Shown: positions 6,685 to 8,952 of the stretch, piece by piece
Numbering within the stretch: the stretch's first letter is position 1
Layout of the letters: each line of letters opens with the position of its first letter
Source of the DNA: Symbiobacteriaceae bacterium
Lineage (GTDB): Bacteria; Bacillota_E; Symbiobacteriia; Symbiobacteriales; Symbiobacteriaceae
DNA length: 8,952 nucleotides
Assembly: GCA_027356675.1 (NCBI GenBank)
Contig: DAHVXO010000124.1
Span: 1-8,952 of the forward strand
Direction: 5' to 3'
Program-made: the position numbers and the translations under genes
Notes under the pieces: model-generated
Told to the model about the DNA's origin: nothing
The model's input: only the letters and a program-made list of their open reading frames with translations
Database searches by the model: none

Positions 6685-6697
6685 TGGAACCGTTCCA
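6685..6697. repeat. Perfect 13-bp dyad, possible operator
   Basis: TGGAAC and GTTCCA flank a single C. The element is just downstream of the candidate -10 and 35 bp before the GTG start, an expected place for a repressor site. The spacing differs from the Firmicute LexA box (GAAC-N4-GTTC), so that assignment is not made. Confidence 0.35.
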
Positions 6698-6732
6698 GTT
6701 CCGTACGTCTATTGGGAGAGGAGGCTGCTCTG

Positions 6733-7575
6733 GTGCAAGGATTCCCGCAGACCACGACCCCCATGAGTCCCGTTGGTGCGACCGTTTCGCCATTGCCGTA
6801 CCCCGCTGCGCCGATCAGGCCGTTCGGCATCGCACCCGCGGGCGCCGGGTTCCCCATGGCGGCATCGCCACCGGGGGCGGCGGGACCCGGGATGGCGCCC
6901 TTTGGCTGGCCCACGGCTGCACCGCAGGGGTTTATGCCCCCTGCGCCCGCGCTGTCCGGGGGCTTCGGCCCGTCGGGCTTTACCGGCGGGATCCCCGGGG
7001 TTGCCATGACCCCCGTGAACGGCGTGACAGCCCCGGCAGCGACTGGTGGCCCGCATCCGTTGCCGTACCCGCCCCAGTTTCCCCTGCCGCTGGGATTCCT
7101 AAACCCGTTCACGGTTCAGCAAATTCACTGGCAGGGGCCCCAGGCGTCCCAGCTACCGCAGAGGGGTCAGGCACCGGGCATGACCCTGACCACCGGCCCC
7201 CAGGGTTTCATGCCCGGGCTGGGTTACTTCGGGGTGCCGGGCAGCCAGGCCGCCCCCATCCCCCCCGCTGCACCCGCAGGGACGGGTCCCGCGCCGGCGG
7301 CGCAGGCGGGCGCACCGAACCCCTTCTGGCTCAACCTGGCATGGCAGCTCGTCCAGACACCGGCGGTGCGCCAAGCCCTGGGGGCACGCACTGAACCCCT
7401 GGTCACGGGGGATGAACGGTTGCGTACGCTTGGGCTTGCCCTCACCTGCCTGGCGGGACCCGACCTGCAAGAAGCCTTCCGCGGCTTGTCAGCCGGCAGC
7501 CTGGACCAGGCCCGTTTCATCGATACCTTTGCTGAAAAACTCAAGGCGGCCCTTGGGGCGGCCGGTATGCTCTAA
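6733..7575 (+). CDS. Pro/Gly/Ala-rich protein with helical C-terminal domain, function unknown
   Basis: I do not recognise this 280-residue protein. Residues 1 to about 200 are low-complexity, dominated by Pro, Gly and Ala with scattered Phe, Tyr, Met and Gln (PYPAAPIRPFG, and QGFMP occurring twice, then LGYFGVPGS). The last 80 or so residues, from NPFWLNLAWQLVQTPAVRQA onward, have ordinary composition and look like an amphipathic helical domain (RTLGLALTCLAGPDLQEAF, then DTFAEKLKAALGAAG). No signal peptide, membrane helix or Cys is apparent apart from one Cys in the C-terminal domain. The GTG at 6733 is chosen because AGAGGAGG ends 8 bp before it; an in-frame TTG at 6712 lies upstream of that site. 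The composition recalls spore coat or other surface structural proteins; that role is inference, helped only by the elastin-like gene nearby. Third-position GC is high, as in the neighbours. Confidence 0.78.
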   Translation: MQGFPQTTTPMSPVGATVSPLPYPAAPIRPFGIAPAGAGFPMAASPPGAAGPGMAPFGWPTAAPQGFMPPAPALSGGFGPSGFTGGIPGVAMTPVNGVTAPAATGGPHPLPYPPQFPLPLGFLNPFTVQQIHWQGPQASQLPQRGQAPGMTLTTGPQGFMPGLGYFGVPGSQAAPIPPAAPAGTGPAPAAQAGAPNPFWLNLAWQLVQTPAVRQALGARTEPLVTGDERLRTLGLALTCLAGPDLQEAFRGLSAGSLDQARFIDTFAEKLKAALGAAGML

Positions 7576-7589
7576 TCACGGTGCACGGC

Positions 7590-7623
7590 AGGGCCCTCGC
7601 CCCCACCTGGGGACGAGGGCCCT
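7590..7623. terminator. Large bidirectional hairpin between convergent genes
   Basis: AGGGCCCTCG (7590-7599) pairs with CGAGGGCCCT (7614-7623). The inner CCCC (7601-7604) pairs with GGGG (7609-7612) around a 4-nt loop, leaving one C/A mismatch. It lies between the stop codons of two convergent genes (7575 and 7627). The stem is very stable but the flanking T content is poor on both sides (TTGCTT on the plus side), so termination is likely but not classical. Confidence 0.75.
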
Positions 7624-7626
7624 TGC

Positions 7627-8502
7627 TTACACCACCGTCCGGGTCAGGCCCAGCAGGAAGCACGCGTCCCGAGTTGGCATCAGCCGGGGAGTACCCCTGA
7701 GCGGTCCCTCCATCGTCACCGCGGCACGACCGAATTGCTCGGGTTGGATGTAGTGCGGGACCCCGGCCCCCAGGACATCGGTCGCAATGGTTGCGAGCCG
7801 CTGGGCGAAGTGGGAACGCAGATCCAGTTCGGGATGAACTGTAGCCGGCTTCATGAACATGCTCTGCAAGATCTCCGCTGCGACCCCGCTAGGCAGTGCC
7901 GCGTCGATATCAGCCATCGCCGTAGGGCCCAGGATGACAAGCGGGTGAAAGGCCTGGTTCGTCTGTGGGTTCACTTCGCCGTCCAGACGCCACGCCCCAT
8001 CGCTGCCGGGTTGAAAGGTTCCTGGTGAGATCGCGACCGAAACTGTGTTCCCCGTAAGCTCATAAGTAGGTGCATTTCCGTCCAGGGTAAAGACGCTGCC
8101 CGGTCGATTGCCAGTCCCGCTGGCTCCCCGGGCGAGGGCCGCCACATCGGCAGGGGCGGCATCCGAAGGCACCAGCAGATCGTGAATCAGCCAGAACACG
8201 GGCCGGACCGATGGGTCGGAGGGGGGCCGCAATGCCTGGATGGTGGCCATCACCTTGCACGCGCTGCCGTGGATCTCCCGCAACTGGACGATGCCTGAGG
8301 CGCTGAGGCCGGCCTGGCTTCCATAGGGCAGGCCCAGCCCGCTGAGAACAAATTGAAACGCAGGCGACGGCTTTGCTGGTGCAGGGCTCGGAGCGCCCCG
8401 TAGGGGTGCCTGAGGTGGAAGCACCGTAACCAGACCGTTCCGGCTGGAGAAGACGCGGCCGGTCGCCATCTCTCTTTGCAATGTCGAGAACGTCTGCGAC
8501 AT
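7627..8502 (-). CDS. Hypothetical protein with Pro-rich linker
   Basis: I do not recognise this 291-residue protein. A short N-terminal segment (1-27, MSQTFSTLQREMATGRVFSS...) is followed by a Pro/Ala-rich linker (about 28-49, PPQAPLRGAPSPAPAKPSPA). A larger part of ordinary composition follows, mixed alpha/beta by appearance, with VRPVFWLIHDLLVPSDA (around 100-116), VFTLDGNAPTYELTGNTVSV, FHPLVILGP and a C-terminal end CFLLGLTRTVV. No signal peptide or membrane helix is evident. The Asp/Gly-rich middle (PGTFQPGSDGAWRLDGEVNP) suggests a beta-sheet segment. The ATG at 8502 has AAAGGGG 7 bp upstream. It is convergent with the Pro/Gly-rich gene and divergent from the elastin-like gene, so it may share their process, but no function is claimed. 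Reality of the gene is supported by the ribosome binding site, length, sensible residue composition and convergent hairpin. Confidence 0.78.
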   Translation of the reverse strand: MSQTFSTLQREMATGRVFSSRNGLVTVLPPQAPLRGAPSPAPAKPSPAFQFVLSGLGLPYGSQAGLSASGIVQLREIHGSACKVMATIQALRPPSDPSVRPVFWLIHDLLVPSDAAPADVAALARGASGTGNRPGSVFTLDGNAPTYELTGNTVSVAISPGTFQPGSDGAWRLDGEVNPQTNQAFHPLVILGPTAMADIDAALPSGVAAEILQSMFMKPATVHPELDLRSHFAQRLATIATDVLGAGVPHYIQPEQFGRAAVTMEGPLRGTPRLMPTRDACFLLGLTRTVV

Positions 8503-8715
8503 TCACATACCCCTTTCTCAGTCGAGTCTCGCAGTGCTGGCCTGCGTTCGGAGCACGAGGCAGGCACCGCATTCCCTTAAGTCTACGTTGGGTATGCAGA
8601 AATGTGCCCCCCTTCAGCCCGTCACACCAGGCGGCAAGGAAACATAATGTGGGCAGGGAGCCCCGTTGCGGGAACTCCATACGGCAGTTAGCAGACCGCA
8701 AGGAGGCAGGTTGCG
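8503..8715. promoter_or_regulatory. Divergent intergenic region before the elastin-like gene
   Basis: This 213-bp spacer contains no supported gene. On the plus strand CATAATGTG (8643-8651) is preceded by ACAC 15-17 bp earlier, a loose SigK-like arrangement. A small imperfect hairpin lies in the presumed leader (GGAG at 8657-8660 with CTCC at 8675-8678, inner CCCG with CGGG). AGGAGG (8701-8706) is the ribosome binding site for the gene starting at 8716. Confidence 0.4.
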
Positions 8716-8952
8716 ATGCAATACGGCGGCTTAGGGGCTGCTGGCATTCCGGCCACAAAGGCCAGCACCATGACCACCGTGATACCCAACGTCTTGGCCT
8801 ACACGGCGCCGATCATCGGCGCCACAGGCGCAGGCGGGGTCGGTGGACTCGGTGGATTTGGCGTCCCCGGCATCGGCAAGGGCGCCCTGGGCTACCCTGG
8901 CATCGGCAAGGGCGCCTTGGGCTACCCCGGCATCGGCAAGGGCGCCCTGGGC
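8716..8952 (+). CDS. Elastin-like Gly-rich repeat protein (5' portion, truncated by window edge)
   Basis: The frame is open from the ATG at 8716 to the right edge, giving 79 residues. AGGAGG (8701-8706) lies 9 bp upstream, which fixes the start. The first 38 residues are of moderate complexity (MQYGGLGAAGIPATKASTMT, then a hydrophobic stretch TVIPNVLAYTAPIIGA). There follows a Gly-rich hinge (GAGGVGGLGGFGV, 38-50) and then 10-residue repeats PGIGKGALGY at 51-60, 61-70 and from 71 on, where the window ends. The motifs VPGIG, GGLGGFGVPG and regularly spaced Lys and Tyr strongly resemble animal tropoelastin, presumably by convergence. Such a protein is likely extended, elastic and possibly cross-linked through Lys or Tyr; candidates are a spore coat, exosporium or surface filament protein. 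No clear signal peptide is seen. The family is not recognised and the function is inferred only from sequence style. Confidence 0.85.
   Translation, partial: MQYGGLGAAGIPATKASTMTTVIPNVLAYTAPIIGATGAGGVGGLGGFGVPGIGKGALGYPGIGKGALGYPGIGKGALG
8866..8952 (+). repeat. 30-bp in-frame tandem repeat (at least 2.9 copies)
   Basis: Three copies of a 30-bp unit start at 8866, 8896 and 8926, the last cut by the window end after 27 bp. They differ only at two positions, both synonymous (CCC/CCT for Pro, CTG/TTG for Leu). Near identity with only silent changes points to recent expansion by slippage or unequal exchange, together with selection on the peptide PGIGKGALGY. The array probably continues beyond the window. 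Confidence 0.95.

Larger units (their letters stand above)
6561..6732. other. Divergent intergenic region nadK / Pro-Gly-rich gene
   Basis: This 172-bp region lies between the nadK start and the next plus-strand gene. It holds a possible late-sporulation type promoter (AC at 6653, 16 bp, CATAGAATT at 6671), a perfect dyad TGGAAC-C-GTTCCA (6685-6697), and the strong AGAGGAGG ribosome binding site (6717-6724) of the rightward gene. No small gene is supported. tlyA, a frequent neighbour upstream of nadK in Firmicutes, is absent here. Confidence 0.55.

Noticed and set aside
6685..6697. LexA/SOS box
   Set aside because: The half-sites GAAC and GTTC are separated by 1 bp, not the 4 bp of the Firmicute LexA operator.
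8866..8952. 30-bp repeats as a CRISPR array
   Set aside because: The units are directly adjacent with no spacers, keep the reading frame of a gene with a good ribosome binding site, and differ only at silent positions.

Overview
The window reads as chromosomal DNA from a high-GC, Gram-positive, probably spore-forming Firmicute. This rests on strong GGAGG-type ribosome binding sites before most genes, frequent GTG/TTG starts (6 of 10 genes), and a full-length 149-residue ArgR next to recN and in the same region as nadK, which is the Firmicute arrangement. A Symbiobacterium-like organism would fit, but that is inference; no rRNA or other phylogenetic marker is present.

Left part (1-1746, minus strand): the 5' three quarters of recN (DNA repair ATPase, running off the left edge) and argR (arginine repressor) just upstream, 27 bp apart. 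In Firmicutes nadK normally lies just before argR. Here nadK is on the same strand but about 4 kb away (5703-6560).

Middle (2102-5601): a self-contained block separates nadK from argR. A LysR-type regulator (minus) is divergent from a tight three-gene plus-strand operon: an LDH-type malate dehydrogenase, a single-domain universal stress protein overlapping it by 8 bp, and a YeiH/UPF0324 membrane protein (putative sulfate exporter family) 22 bp further on. The 165-bp divergent intergenic region carries a T-N11-A dyad and three CGATCA elements, a plausible operator for the LysR protein. The operon ends in a strong intrinsic terminator at 5607-5637, followed by a second hairpin. The four genes look like one regulatory and metabolic unit acting on malate/oxaloacetate or a related anion, with export across the membrane; the physiological substrate cannot be read from the sequence.

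Right part (6733-8952): three unrecognised, compositionally extreme genes. The first encodes a Pro/Gly/Ala-rich protein with a helical C-terminal domain (plus). The second is a convergent hypothetical protein with a Pro-rich linker (minus), separated from the first by a large two-way hairpin. The third is the start of an elastin-like protein (plus) with perfect 10-residue repeats PGIGKGALGY encoded by a 30-bp tandem repeat that runs off the right edge. This looks like a small locus for structural proteins, perhaps spore coat or another extracellular layer (inference), and is the most novel part of the window.

No tRNA, rRNA, CRISPR array or insertion sequence was recognised.
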